DNA of 64,000 bases from an uncultured Coxiella sp. (GTDB taxonomy: Bacteria > Pseudomonadota > Gammaproteobacteria > Coxiellales > Coxiellaceae), in assembly GCA_902623005.1 (NCBI GenBank), contig CACNSC010000004.1, forward strand, positions 58,439-122,438. Reading direction: 5' to 3'. This document shows, piece after piece, positions 23,058 through 32,910 of this stretch; within the stretch, counting starts at the first letter, position 1, and each line of letters starts with the position of its first letter. Below the pieces are notes generated by a model, which worked only from the letters and a program-made list of their open reading frames with translations, did no database searches and was not told the DNA's origin. The position numbers were made by a program, and so were the translations under genes.

Positions 23058-24200
23058 TTAACGGACGCTCTGATAGCCGCCTATCATGCCATTTTTAGTT
23101 AGCACAAATTGCCACAATTGAAGAAAGCGTGCACGAAAACCGCCAGCACATGACAGCAAGTAATATTTCCACATGCGATAAAACGTTTGATCAAACTGCG
23201 ATGCAAGTTCAGGCCATGCCTTGTCAAAATTTTCAAACCAAGCCATCAGTGTTAGATCATAATCTGCCCCAAAATTATGCAGATCTTCAATGATAAATTG
23301 ATCGCCCAGTACCTTCATGAAATCACTCAAAGTGGGAATTTCTCCATTGGGGAAAATATACTTATGCAGCCACGGGTCTTTCGATAAGCCATCAGTTTGG
23401 CAGCCGATGGTGTGCAGTAATGCTAGCCCATCGTCAGATAACTGTTGGTGCATAGTCTTCAATAGAGTGCCAAAGTTTTTGTGACCAACGTGTTCAAAAA
23501 AACCAACAGTAACAATTTTAGTGAATTTTTTTCCTGTTGGGTTGTATACCTTATGATCTCGATAGTCAGCTTTTACGATATCGACAGGAAGTGATTTTGT
23601 CAGATCACGTGCAAATTGAATTTGTTCAGCCGAAATATTAAGACCGACAACACGGCAGCCAATGTATTTAGCCATATAATGACACAGCCCGCCCCAGCCA
23701 CAACCAATGTCTAGAACAGTATCATTGGCAGTCAACATCAGCTTGTCGCAAATTAACTGGTATTTAGCATATTGCGCTTGATTGAGATTGCTTGCCTCTC
23801 GCCAGTAGCCGCAGCTGTAAGCCATTGATGGCCCAAGCATGGCTCGATACAGATGGTTACTAAGGTTGTAATGCTGAACGGCAACTTGATGGGAGCGTTT
23901 TGGTGTTTGAAGATTTTTAATGTGGTAGAAAATAAAATCATAAAATTTATGGTAACTGCCGAAAAAACGTGAGGTCGAGCCAGCTTTGAAAATATGAAAA
24001 AAGAATTGATCCAATGCTTGAGCATCCCAAGCATTTTGCATGTATGCTTCACCAGCGATCAGCGAGGGATTTTTGAGTAGTTGTTTGATAAAGCTATCAT
24101 CGATGATCTGTATATCATGCGGTGCGGAACCGTTTACGGTAATACCTGTCTTTTTTAACATCGACATGATCGTGCGCTGCATTCTATGCTCCTTGTTCAA
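23058..24200 (-). CDS. cfa: Cyclopropane-fatty-acyl-phospholipid synthase
   Basis: 380 residues: SAM-dependent methyltransferase motif VLDIGCGWGGLCHYMAK, then GLNISAEQIQFAR, the QLSDDGLALLHTIG region, and a Cfa C-terminus with CAGGFRARFLQLWQF. The N-terminal domain (NGSAPHDIQIIDDSF, AYMQNAWDAQALDQF) is also present. It methylenates unsaturated phospholipid acyl chains at the inner membrane. It follows the HPP gene by 22 bases and is probably cotranscribed with it. Confidence 0.95.
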   Translation of the reverse strand: MNKEHRMQRTIMSMLKKTGITVNGSAPHDIQIIDDSFIKQLLKNPSLIAGEAYMQNAWDAQALDQFFFHIFKAGSTSRFFGSYHKFYDFIFYHIKNLQTPKRSHQVAVQHYNLSNHLYRAMLGPSMAYSCGYWREASNLNQAQYAKYQLICDKLMLTANDTVLDIGCGWGGLCHYMAKYIGCRVVGLNISAEQIQFARDLTKSLPVDIVKADYRDHKVYNPTGKKFTKIVTVGFFEHVGHKNFGTLLKTMHQQLSDDGLALLHTIGCQTDGLSKDPWLHKYIFPNGEIPTLSDFMKVLGDQFIIEDLHNFGADYDLTLMAWFENFDKAWPELASQFDQTFYRMWKYYLLSCAGGFRARFLQLWQFVLTKNGMIGGYQSVR

Positions 24201-24222
24201 AGAGTCTATTTTGATCGACGTC

Positions 24223-24735
24223 TTAAGTTGAAATGTCCTTAAGTAGCGGTAAGAAAATCGATCTTGTTATGATCAAAAGAATGGCCAACGACATTAGTAA
24301 CAAAAAAACCTGATAGCCAGGATCATGCACAGCCATTGATAAAGCCAGGCCAGTAGCGGGCGGATGGATGATATGCAACAGTGTAAAAATATACAGTGCG
24401 ATGAAAATGGCAATAAAAATCATAATCAGCGTTAACATAAATGGATCAAGATGATTCTGCGTGTAAGGTTCTATCAATCGAAACTTAATTTCTCGAATAG
24501 CTAAGGTCACCAACAAGGCGATAGCATAACTGGATAAAATCTGAATATTTTTCGCGGATTTCGCGTGTGGCGTAAAAAAAACCACTGTTGCGCTCGAGGC
24601 AAGCGAGGTGGCACCTATTACCCAAAATACGATGTCATTGGACCAATATTTAAGTATCAAGAGTGTAATAATGATAAAAGCAGTGGCTGCGATAGTCTGC
24701 AGTAGACGATGTAAATTGTGCGATAAAGATTCCAT
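24223..24735 (-). CDS. HPP-family integral membrane protein
   Basis: 170 residues, about five hydrophobic segments, and the family name motif HIIHPPATGLALSM near residue 125, with the ATSLASSATVVFFTPHAKSA segment typical of the N-terminal half. Some HPP proteins in plants and cyanobacteria are implicated in nitrite transport, but the bacterial role here is unknown. It leads a likely operon with cfa. Confidence 0.8.
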   Translation of the reverse strand: MESLSHNLHRLLQTIAATAFIIITLLILKYWSNDIVFWVIGATSLASSATVVFFTPHAKSAKNIQILSSYAIALLVTLAIREIKFRLIEPYTQNHLDPFMLTLIMIFIAIFIALYIFTLLHIIHPPATGLALSMAVHDPGYQVFLLLMSLAILLIITRSIFLPLLKDIST

Positions 24736-24915
24736 ACTGTGCAGTAGTTCTTGTCCATGAAGAAATCAGTATCGCTAAAAGCATCCACCTGATCAAGTAA
24801 GCAGCAGTTTGCAGCTGGCATGATTGACTTTTGGTGCCAGTAATGGACGCTCGGTTGTGATTGTAATCGTGCTTGGTTATCATGGTGCCAATTTCATCAT
24901 CTACTAGGAAACAGT

Positions 24916-26448
24916 GTGAGTAACGACAATCACGACGAGATAACAGAACACGACGCCCATCCTTCTTTTCACGATCAAGTTGAGCAGCGTCGACATAAAT
25001 TGGCTGAAATTAGTCAATCACAGATTGCTTTTCCGAATGACTTTAAGCGCGAGCACTTGGCGGCAACGTTGCACGATAGCCATGATGAAAAAGACAAAGC
25101 TACGCTTGAAACCGAATCGGTGGAAGTTGTCGTTGCAGGTCGAATGATGTTACGTCGCATCATGGGTAAAGCTAGTTTTGCTTCTTTACAAGACATGTCG
25201 GGTCGTATTCAACTGTATATTTCTCGTGATGCTTTACCTGAAGGTTTGTACGCGCAGTTCAAGCATTGGGATTTAGGTGATATTGTCGGTGCGCGTGGTG
25301 TCCTATTTAAAACCATGACCGGTGAGCTATCGGTGAATGTAACTGAGTTGCGTCTATTGACCAAATCGCTACGACCATTGCCTGACAAGTTTCATGGCTT
25401 AGTTGATCATGAGCAACGATTCCGACAACGTTATCTTGATTTAATGATGAATCAAGAGACGCGTACTATTTTTAAAGTTCGCTCTGATTTAATTGCCGCT
25501 ATGCGTCGTTACTTCGATGACCATGATTTTCGTGAAGTAGAAACTCCAATGATGCAAGTCCAAGCGGGTGGTGCAATTGCCAAGCCATTCATGACTCATC
25601 ATAACGCGATGGATATGTCCTTATTTCTTCGCATCGCGCCCGAACTATACTTAAAACGTTTGGTAGTCGGTGGTATTGAACGAGTCTATGAGATTAATCG
25701 TAACTTTCGAAATGAAGGGATCTCTACTCGCCATAATCCAGAATTTACTATGTTGGAGTTTTACCAAGCATTTGCTGATTACATTGATATGATGGATTTT
25801 ACAGAAGCCTTATTTAATCATTTAGCTAAAACGGTATTAGGAAATTCTTGTTGTTCTTGGCAAGGCAGCGAGATTGATTTTTCACAAGCGTTTGCCCGTA
25901 TGAGTATGAAAGATTCAATCATGCATTTTCATCCAGAGATTACAGAGGCGCAACTACTGGATCGTGAACAAGCAGCGGCAATCGCCATGCAGCACGGTGT
26001 GAAGGTTACCGATGCCATGGGTTTAGGTAAACTACACATGGAGTTATTCGAGGTATTGGTGGAAGAAAAGCTGATTCAACCGACGTTCATTACTCAGTTT
26101 CCAAAAGAAGTGTCACCGCTGGCACGAGCAAATGATAATGATCCGTTCATTACTGATCGTTTTGAGCTGTATATCGGTGGTATGGAAATCGCCAATGGTT
26201 TTTCGGAATTAAATGATCCTGATGATCAAGCCGAGCGTTTTCGTCAGCAGTTAGCCGATCGTGAGGCTGGTGATGATGAAGCCATGGGTTTTGATGAAGA
26301 CTATATTGCGGCTCTGGAATATGGATTACCACCAACGGCTGGTGAGGGGATTGGTATTGATCGTTTAGTGATGTTATTCACCGACTCACCCTCAATTCGC
26401 GATGTGATTTTATTTCCATTATTGCGAACCAAGCCAGCTCAGATTTGA
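24916..26448 (+). CDS. lysS: Lysyl-tRNA synthetase, class II
   Basis: 510 residues, GTG start at 24916 after AGGAAAC. N-terminal OB-fold anticodon-binding domain ([19 protein letters not shown]), then class II motifs: the motif 2 region [20 protein letters not shown] and motif 3 [13 protein letters not shown]. It charges tRNA-Lys. It normally follows prfB in gammaproteobacteria (prfB-lysS), and the two are here separated by a minus-strand trio of genes. Confidence 0.97.
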   Translation: MSNDNHDEITEHDAHPSFHDQVEQRRHKLAEISQSQIAFPNDFKREHLAATLHDSHDEKDKATLETESVEVVVAGRMMLRRIMGKASFASLQDMSGRIQLYISRDALPEGLYAQFKHWDLGDIVGARGVLFKTMTGELSVNVTELRLLTKSLRPLPDKFHGLVDHEQRFRQRYLDLMMNQETRTIFKVRSDLIAAMRRYFDDHDFREVETPMMQVQAGGAIAKPFMTHHNAMDMSLFLRIAPELYLKRLVVGGIERVYEINRNFRNEGISTRHNPEFTMLEFYQAFADYIDMMDFTEALFNHLAKTVLGNSCCSWQGSEIDFSQAFARMSMKDSIMHFHPEITEAQLLDREQAAAIAMQHGVKVTDAMGLGKLHMELFEVLVEEKLIQPTFITQFPKEVSPLARANDNDPFITDRFELYIGGMEIANGFSELNDPDDQAERFRQQLADREAGDDEAMGFDEDYIAALEYGLPPTAGEGIGIDRLVMLFTDSPSIRDVILFPLLRTKPAQI

Positions 26449-26571
26449 GGATATGAAAGTTGATTGTGACTGGAGATGTTCAAAGAAGTTATTGAAAAAA
26501 CTTGCTTTTAATCAATAAAAAAGCAAAATTTAGTATGATCATTTGAATAATATATCAGGGAAGGTTTAAAA

Positions 26572-28140
26572 ATGATGTTTGCAGCAAGATTTGGCCAGTG
26601 CGTCTACTTTGTCAGCACTTTGATAACTTTGGTGAGTGTCTCGGGTTGCGCAACGACAAGCCAATCTTCGAGCGCAAAATTTAATCAAAGCGCCCAGCAG
26701 GGCGTGCGCGCACTGCAACAAAAAAAATATGTTCAAGCCCGCCAGTACTTTAGTCAAGGTTTAAGGTTGGACCCCAAGAATTGTTCACTCAATACATTGA
26801 ATGCCCTAAGTTATCAGCTTCAAGGTCAGCCCAATGATGTGGCTAAATTGGAACTGGCTCAAGTCGGTTATAACATCGCTAAAACCTATTGCCCTAAAGA
26901 TCCATGGCCATACTATTATAATGCAGTGATTGCGATGCAGCGCAAAAATTATGATTTAGCGGATCAAGATTTTGCAAAAGCTGCTAAATTACTGCCTAAA
27001 AATTCCAGTGCCGTCACTAGTGCTTATTCAGCCTATTTGTATAGTGCTTATAAGTCTGGTGACATTAAGGGTGGTAATGACGCTATTCGGCATCTGAAGT
27101 CACTGGATCCTAACAGCCCTTTAGTTCTCAATTTAGAGGGTATTTATCAGAATATAAATCAATCCAGTTTACGCAACGCACCCACAAGAAAACCTAAATC
27201 CCGTCCAGAAAAACTTGCGCCCAATCAAAAGACCATTGTAGTGGATGCAGTACTCATACTATCAATAGAGCAAAAAAGTCATAGCCAAGGCTTAAACATA
27301 TTAAATGGTTTGACCACGACTTATGCGAGTCAGTTGATTAGTACAGATAGTAATGGAGCAAATAGCACTAGTTTTGAACAGATCTTATCGATTCCAGAGA
27401 TCACTTATGACATGAACATATTCAACTCAACAGCTGAACAAGATCAAATTCTCGCTCGACCTACCATGTTAATTAAAGATGGTAAAGAAGGCGTTTATTT
27501 TGCTGGAACGGATATTTATCTTGGAGCAACCTCTGAAGATAGTACAGAGTTTGAAAAATTTAATGTGGGTCTAAAGTTAACCGTTAAGCCTACTTTTGAA
27601 GACGATGGAACCATTTCCATGGATGCGACGATTGAGCGTTCAGTGTTAAGGCCGGTAGCAGCTGATTTGACGTTGTCGGCATTGAGCTCTGCAGCTGAAG
27701 CCGCTAGACAAACAACATCGACATCGATAATTTCTAAAATTAACGAGACTTCGGTTATTTCAACTTTATCTGAGGGGCTTGAATCTGAGGCTTATAACAA
27801 AGTGCCAGTTTTAGGAAGATTGCCAGTTTTTAGTTTATTCTCTAAAGGCAAAATTTTACAAAATCAACATACCACGTTGCTAGTCTTATTAACTCCTCGA
27901 AAGCCTCTGACATTTTACACTTCTCATACGATGCCAGGCGAAGAAGCAACGGTAGATTACTACAAAGGATTTATCAGTCCAGTCAGCAATCTAAAGTCTG
28001 TTTTCAGACGGGCGCGTGAACTCGATATTTATTATGTCCCGCAACGTTTGACCCCAGATCTTTACAACAAGAAAGCCTTGAATGAGGCAATCTACTCACA
28101 AAGTTATAGCGTTGATTTATCGGCTGAGGTAGCGCAATAG
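26572..28140 (+). CDS. Outer-membrane lipoprotein with TPR repeats and secretin domain
   Basis: 522 residues. Lipobox VSGC with Cys26 after a hydrophobic signal. Residues about 36-185 are TPR-like (GVRALQQKKYVQARQYFSQG; WPYYYNAVIAMQRKNYDLAD). From about 220 onward there is a bacterial type II/III secretin domain: VDAVLILSIEQ, GTDIYLGATS, and the terminal signature VPVLGRLPVFSLFSKGK followed by LLVLLTPR. The usual N0/N1 domains are absent and replaced by TPRs, a format seen in some TPR-secretins. An AGGGAAGG ribosome site precedes ATG 26572. The neighbours carry no other secretion-system parts, so this is an orphan secretin. Confidence 0.8.
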   Translation: MMFAARFGQCVYFVSTLITLVSVSGCATTSQSSSAKFNQSAQQGVRALQQKKYVQARQYFSQGLRLDPKNCSLNTLNALSYQLQGQPNDVAKLELAQVGYNIAKTYCPKDPWPYYYNAVIAMQRKNYDLADQDFAKAAKLLPKNSSAVTSAYSAYLYSAYKSGDIKGGNDAIRHLKSLDPNSPLVLNLEGIYQNINQSSLRNAPTRKPKSRPEKLAPNQKTIVVDAVLILSIEQKSHSQGLNILNGLTTTYASQLISTDSNGANSTSFEQILSIPEITYDMNIFNSTAEQDQILARPTMLIKDGKEGVYFAGTDIYLGATSEDSTEFEKFNVGLKLTVKPTFEDDGTISMDATIERSVLRPVAADLTLSALSSAAEAARQTTSTSIISKINETSVISTLSEGLESEAYNKVPVLGRLPVFSLFSKGKILQNQHTTLLVLLTPRKPLTFYTSHTMPGEEATVDYYKGFISPVSNLKSVFRRARELDIYYVPQRLTPDLYNKKALNEAIYSQSYSVDLSAEVAQ

Positions 28141-28186
28141 TCGAAAATGCTGAGTATGCACGCAAGAGATTAAAAGTAATGGTTGA

Positions 28187-29074
28187 TTAATCTTGACTGA
28201 CATCCAGTGTTTGTAGAACTTGGTCAAGCAGATGATCGGGTATCACAACCAGTATCTGAGTGAGTTCGTCTGAAATTTTTACAGCGGTTATGATTAGCCC
28301 GGCCTCACAATGATCATCTAGCATTAGTGGGTTGCCAGGTTGAAGCAATGGTTTCGACTCAACAGTGAGGCTGTGGAGGTGACGTTTTACTTTTCCCAAG
28401 TGCTGCGTGCGTGCAATAACTTCCTGACCGACAAAACAGCCTTTGGTAAAGCTCACCGCACCCAGTTTCTCCAGCTGTAGCATCTGCGGTAGGCACTTAT
28501 GGCTGGTTTGCAGCTCAATCAAGGGGATCAAGTTCTCAATTTGCCATTGGCTGCATGTATTCGAATGCAATTGAACATAAGACTGTTCTAACAGTGAGCT
28601 TTTGAGTCGATCGCGGTGTTGTTTGGGGACCAACAGCCAGTGATGATCGCTGTTTGGCAACCATGGCATTTGAGCTGAGCAGTGTTGTAAATCCTGGTTG
28701 AGCTCAATGGGTTTTGAAAGGCAGAAGGTGTCCCATTCTGGATCACACTCAGTAATTATCACCTTGGAAAAAGCAGCGTAGCGACTCAATGTTTGTATGA
28801 GAGACTGGCGATTGGAACGGGGCAACAGCATGAAGTATTTTTTCTGCCAAAACAGTAAAAAAAATGTTGCAATCACTCGACCTTTGGGGTCAGAATACGC
28901 GCCCAAAACAACCTGGCCATCGGACAGTTGATTGACATCGCAGCACAGTTGGCCCTGAAGAAAGAGTTGCGTTTGATCGCCTGAAAAGCTCAGCCAGGCT
29001 AGGTGCTTTGGCTCACAATAGCTGAGGTGGTTCGCTTGTGCTTCGTCGATTGAAGGTGTGTTTTTATGGGTCAT
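28187..29074 (-). CDS. ygfZ: tRNA-modifying protein YgfZ
   Basis: 295 residues with the family signature KGCFVGQEVIARTQHLG (about 210-226), the K-G-C-x-G-Q-E motif. YgfZ belongs to the folate-dependent GcvT/aminomethyltransferase fold group; in E. coli it is needed for MiaB-type radical SAM thiolation and Fe-S enzyme maintenance. Single gene, minus strand, convergent with the secretin gene. Confidence 0.9.
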   Translation of the reverse strand: MTHKNTPSIDEAQANHLSYCEPKHLAWLSFSGDQTQLFLQGQLCCDVNQLSDGQVVLGAYSDPKGRVIATFFLLFWQKKYFMLLPRSNRQSLIQTLSRYAAFSKVIITECDPEWDTFCLSKPIELNQDLQHCSAQMPWLPNSDHHWLLVPKQHRDRLKSSLLEQSYVQLHSNTCSQWQIENLIPLIELQTSHKCLPQMLQLEKLGAVSFTKGCFVGQEVIARTQHLGKVKRHLHSLTVESKPLLQPGNPLMLDDHCEAGLIITAVKISDELTQILVVIPDHLLDQVLQTLDVSQD

Positions 29075-29273
29075 GAGATCAATGTTGTCGTTTTGATGTT
29101 GCGCCTCATGCTAGCGTTTTTTTTAACGTTGTAAAGTAGACTGACATCCTAATTGCTAAGGAGCAAAAAACAATAAAAAAATAACAAAAACTGGTTGATT
29201 TATGACCAACATTATGTATGATGACGGTCCTTTCCAATTTTGATCAAATTTTGTTCTTTTTGAGGGTTCGTCC

Positions 29274-30695
29274 ATGAGAGACAATACGCTTTCTGCCAAA
29301 AATGGTGATCAGTTGACGCGTCGTCTGCGAGGCTTGCTGCCACCTAGAGGTCGCATGTCTCACTCCTCTCGTGCTTGGATGGTCTGGATTGTCTCCTTAG
29401 TATTTGTTTTATTTCAGTTTTTTCTTCAGCTTTCTTTCGGAGAGATGGTGGCTGCAGTCATGTCCAGCTATCAATTAACCGCAGCGGAAAGTGGCATCCT
29501 TGCCAGTAGCTATTACTTTGTTTATGTCTTATTGCAGATGCCTGCAGGCATGCTAATCGATCGTTTTGGACCCAGGCGTATTCTCACCCTGGGTGCTTTA
29601 GTCGTCGTTGTTGGCTGTGCCTTATTTGCTGAGGCACCTACCTTTTTGACTGCAATGTTGGGGCGTCTGTTAGTGGGTACTGGGGCGGCCTTTGCCTTCG
29701 TGGGTTCACTTAATCTCGTTTCAATATGGTTTCCTGCAAATCGCTTTGGCGTCATGACAGCACTGGCAGAAACCACCGGTTTATTTGGCAGTATTATCGG
29801 CACGGTGTTGTTGGCAATGTTCGTCCATCTGGTTGGTTGGCGCGATTGCATGCTTTTTTGTGCTGGATTTAGCTTGGTTTTAGCAGCGATGTTATGGCTG
29901 GTAGTTCGTGATACGCCCGATAACGTGACCATGATTACTCAGCGTTCCTTATCACATTGGTGGAGTGATGTGACAGGGTTATTAAAGAGCGGTGTGGTGT
30001 GGTTGAACGGCATTTATGCAGGTCTTTTATTCTTAATGATTACGGTTTTTGTCGCTCTGTGGAGTGTGCCTTTTCTGCAAAAAGCCTATGGAATGAGTTT
30101 ATTACATGCCACGCTGGTTAGCGATGTGGTGTTCATCGGTGCGGCTATAGGTAACCCGGCAATTGGTTGGCTGGATTCTCGAATCACGCAGCGTCGGGCA
30201 ATTTTGGTTGCATTCCCCATATTGGCTGCACTGATATTAGCGGTTTTGATGTTTGTTCCAAATCTGCCTGTTTTTGAGCTGGTGGCACTGATGTTCGCAT
30301 TTGGTTTAATGGTGACTTCATACATCATTCCTTACATCATTGGTAATGAGATTGCGCCGCATGGTGCTCGGACGACCAGTATCGGTTTTGTGAATACACT
30401 TTCAGTTGGTTCTGCACCTATTCTGGGTCCGATGATTGGTTGGGTATTGGATAATCCATTTTCAGTCCAAGCTCAGCATAAAGTGGTGGCGGGTTCGATC
30501 GTGGCTTATCAGCAATCATTTAGCTTGTTTTTAGTGTGTCTGCTTGCAGCCAGTGTGATTGGTTGTTGTTTACCCAAACGGTCAGTGATTACTGCACCTG
30601 AGCAAGAGGTCCAGGCTGATCAGGATGATCGGATTGATGTTGTTACAGAAGAGGACTTGATTGCTAAAAACGACCCAATTTATCCTGAGGTTTAG
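29274..30695 (+). CDS. MFS transporter
   Basis: 473 residues, about 12 hydrophobic segments, with the MFS motif between helices 2 and 3 (DRFGPRRILTLG). An N-terminal 30-residue basic leader and a C-terminal acidic tail (EQEVQADQDDRIDVVTEEDL) flank the membrane part. A GAGGG ribosome site lies at about 29262-29266. The substrate is not readable. The gene is followed by a strong hairpin shared with rplS. Confidence 0.85.
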   Translation: MRDNTLSAKNGDQLTRRLRGLLPPRGRMSHSSRAWMVWIVSLVFVLFQFFLQLSFGEMVAAVMSSYQLTAAESGILASSYYFVYVLLQMPAGMLIDRFGPRRILTLGALVVVVGCALFAEAPTFLTAMLGRLLVGTGAAFAFVGSLNLVSIWFPANRFGVMTALAETTGLFGSIIGTVLLAMFVHLVGWRDCMLFCAGFSLVLAAMLWLVVRDTPDNVTMITQRSLSHWWSDVTGLLKSGVVWLNGIYAGLLFLMITVFVALWSVPFLQKAYGMSLLHATLVSDVVFIGAAIGNPAIGWLDSRITQRRAILVAFPILAALILAVLMFVPNLPVFELVALMFAFGLMVTSYIIPYIIGNEIAPHGARTTSIGFVNTLSVGSAPILGPMIGWVLDNPFSVQAQHKVVAGSIVAYQQSFSLFLVCLLAASVIGCCLPKRSVITAPEQEVQADQDDRIDVVTEEDLIAKNDPIYPEV

Positions 30696-30720
30696 GGTGA
30701 CTATCATCATTAACAGACGA

Positions 30721-30750
30721 AAAAAAAGCTAGCGTTGCTAGCTTTTTTTT
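30721..30750. terminator. Bidirectional terminator
   Basis: Seven As, GCTAGC (30728-30733), three bases, GCTAGC (30737-30742) and eight Ts. The A-run and T-run make it a rho-independent terminator for both the MFS gene (plus) and rplS (minus). Confidence 0.9.
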
Positions 30751-30763
30751 ATTTAACATATTG

Positions 30764-31117
30764 TTATTTCTTGATTTTTTCTTTAATGCGAGCTTTACGG
30801 CCAGTTAGGTTGCGTAAGTAGTACAATTTCGCGCGACGGACATCACCGCGGCGCTTGATTGCTACGCTATCGATCAAAGGACTGTAAGTTTGAAAAACAC
30901 GCTCGACGCCGACGTTGTGTGAGATTTTACGAACAGTGAAAGCTGAGTTGATCCCACGGTTACGAATAGCAATAACAACGCCTTCAAAGGCCTGTAGACG
31001 TTCGCGATTCCCTTCTTTTACTTTGACTTGCACAACAACGGTGTCACCTGGATGGAAATCAGGTATAGATTTGCCATTGATTTGCTCTGATTCGATTGAT
31101 TTTATGATGTTGCTCAT
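30764..31117 (-). CDS. rplS: 50S ribosomal protein L19
   Basis: 117 residues: [23 protein letters not shown], typical of L19, which sits at the 30S-50S interface. Last gene of rpsP-rimM-trmD-rplS, 16 bases after trmD. Confidence 0.97.
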   Translation of the reverse strand: MSNIIKSIESEQINGKSIPDFHPGDTVVVQVKVKEGNRERLQAFEGVVIAIRNRGINSAFTVRKISHNVGVERVFQTYSPLIDSVAIKRRGDVRRAKLYYLRNLTGRKARIKEKIKK

Positions 31118-31133
31118 GACTGTTTCTCTCTAT

Positions 31134-31883
31134 TTAATCCGTGACAGGGGGTGAATTTAGCTCTTCTTGAACCTGTCGAATAATGTCTTGTTCGGCAGAC
31201 GATAAGATGCGTCTTTTTAACAGATCTTTGCGCTTTTGCCAAGTATTTCGTAAAGCCGAGCGTAGCCGCCATTGCTTAATGGCGCCATGATCGCCACTCA
31301 TTAATGTGGCAGGTACCTTTAAACCATCTATTTCTGGGGGGCGTGTGTAGTGATCATGGTCAAGGAATGGTTGAAACGAGTCCTGCTGATTTGAGTTGTC
31401 GTGGCCTAGAGTGCCTGGAATCATGCGGGTAATTGCATCGATGAGGAGCATGGCAGGTAACTCGCCACCGCTAACGACATAATCACCAACTGAGAGCTCT
31501 TCATCGACGTGTTGATCAATCACGCGCTGATCGATACCTTCATAACGTCCTGCTAGCAGAATCAGCTCACTCTGCTCACTCAGTGCGTTGACTTTAGTCT
31601 GAGTCAGCGGCTGACCTTGGGGTGAGAGATAAATCACCTTAGGTTGTGACGTACTGTTTTTCTTAACGTACTGGATAGCATCAACCAATGGTTGATAGAG
31701 CATAACCATGCCAGGGCCACCACCGTAGGGTCGGTCATCGACGTTGTGGTGAGGTCCAGCTGTAAAGTCGCGTGGGTTGACGGTATTCAGCATAATCAGT
31801 TGCTGTTCAAGTGCCCGTCCAATCACACCAAACTGCAGCGCCTCAGTGATGTCTGGAAATAGAGTGATTAAACTAAATTTCAT
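31134..31883 (-). CDS. trmD: tRNA (guanine-N1)-methyltransferase
   Basis: 249 residues of the SPOUT knot family: DDRPYGGGPGMVML, GRYEGIDQRVIDQHVDEE, LSVGDYVVSGGELPAM. TrmD methylates G37 of tRNAs beside the anticodon and prevents +1 frameshifting; it is essential. Downstream of rimM by about 10 bases. Confidence 0.97.
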   Translation of the reverse strand: MKFSLITLFPDITEALQFGVIGRALEQQLIMLNTVNPRDFTAGPHHNVDDRPYGGGPGMVMLYQPLVDAIQYVKKNSTSQPKVIYLSPQGQPLTQTKVNALSEQSELILLAGRYEGIDQRVIDQHVDEELSVGDYVVSGGELPAMLLIDAITRMIPGTLGHDNSNQQDSFQPFLDHDHYTRPPEIDGLKVPATLMSGDHGAIKQWRLRSALRNTWQKRKDLLKRRILSSAEQDIIRQVQEELNSPPVTD

Positions 31884-31893
31884 GGAAAAATCC

Positions 31894-32394
31894 TCAAAAT
31901 TCAGGGTCCCATTCTACCGTGATACGACGACAAGTTAGATTGATTTGGATGACGGTATCATCCGTATAAGGAATAAGGCAGCGTTGTTTGTTGGCTTGCA
32001 CGATCATGACATCGTTGGCGCCAGTTTCAAATAACTGTGTAACCTTGCCCAGTGTGATTCCATTGGTATTTATGACCTCACAGCCAATCAGGTCATTCCA
32101 ATAGAACTCGTAATCAGGTAATTCTGGTAGTTCATCTCGAAACACGGCAATCAGTGCGTTGGTCCACTGTTTGGCAACTTCAGGTGAGTCGCAGCCGGGT
32201 AGCTTAACCAGAAGTTTTTGGCCGTGTTGATCGGTTTTTTCTGGTTCAATGATAGACCATTGGTTACCACGCTTAATCTGCCAGGCGTGGTAATTGAGGA
32301 TATTTTCAGGAGGGGATGTATCTGAGGTGATCTTAAGCCAACCATGTATGCCGTATGGGGCACCTAGGCGCCCAATGATAATGCGCTCTGACAT
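31894..32394 (-). CDS. rimM: 16S rRNA processing protein RimM
   Basis: 166 residues: IIIGRLGAPYGIHGWLKI at the N-terminus, then a barrel domain with WNDLIGCEVINTNG and a LIPYTDDTVIQIN C-terminus, as in RimM. It assists 30S head maturation with S19. Operon member between rpsP and trmD. Confidence 0.95.
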   Translation of the reverse strand: MSERIIIGRLGAPYGIHGWLKITSDTSPPENILNYHAWQIKRGNQWSIIEPEKTDQHGQKLLVKLPGCDSPEVAKQWTNALIAVFRDELPELPDYEFYWNDLIGCEVINTNGITLGKVTQLFETGANDVMIVQANKQRCLIPYTDDTVIQINLTCRRITVEWDPEF

Positions 32395-32429
32395 ATTGAT
32401 TGGCTCAAGTTAAGTCTAAAGAAGAAGTA

Positions 32430-32804
32430 TTAAGCTTCTTCAGCTTCTGTTGTGCTTTCTTCTGAGCTATTAGCAGCAGCTTTCTGGGCAGCTGCAGCTT
32501 TAGCTGAAATTTCCATCTGAGCTTGTTTGTATTCTGCCATTGGTATCGCAGATGATCGCGCGCCCTTGTTGTGCTCTTTGACCAAGCTATGTATACGATC
32601 AGTTGGCTGAGCACCTTGCTTAATCCAGTGTTGGATGCGATCTTGGTTGATCTCCAGTCGAGTTTCATTACCGCGAGCGGTCGGGTTAAAGTAGCCCAGT
32701 TGTTCAATGTATCGACCGTCGCGAGAGAAGCGAGAGTCAGCAGCAACGATATGATAAAAAGGATTTTTTTTCGCTCCTTTGCGAGCAAGACGTATAACAA
32801 CCAT
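32430..32804 (-). CDS. rpsP: 30S ribosomal protein S16 with extended tail
   Basis: 124 residues. The first about 82 match S16 ([40 protein letters not shown]). The remaining 40 are an Ala/Glu/Lys-rich tail ([19 protein letters not shown]) not present in E. coli S16, although tails of variable length occur in other bacteria. First gene of the rpsP-rplS operon, preceded by ffh. Confidence 0.95.
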   Translation of the reverse strand: MVVIRLARKGAKKNPFYHIVAADSRFSRDGRYIEQLGYFNPTARGNETRLEINQDRIQHWIKQGAQPTDRIHSLVKEHNKGARSSAIPMAEYKQAQMEISAKAAAAQKAAANSSEESTTEAEEA

Positions 32805-32910
32805 GGTTTTATTTTACCTCATTATTTATAAATTGGGGGCGCGACATCGGCTAAGTTGCGCCATTCTACGCACATTTATCTCAATTTGGAAGGCTTATAT
32901 TGGCTATGAT

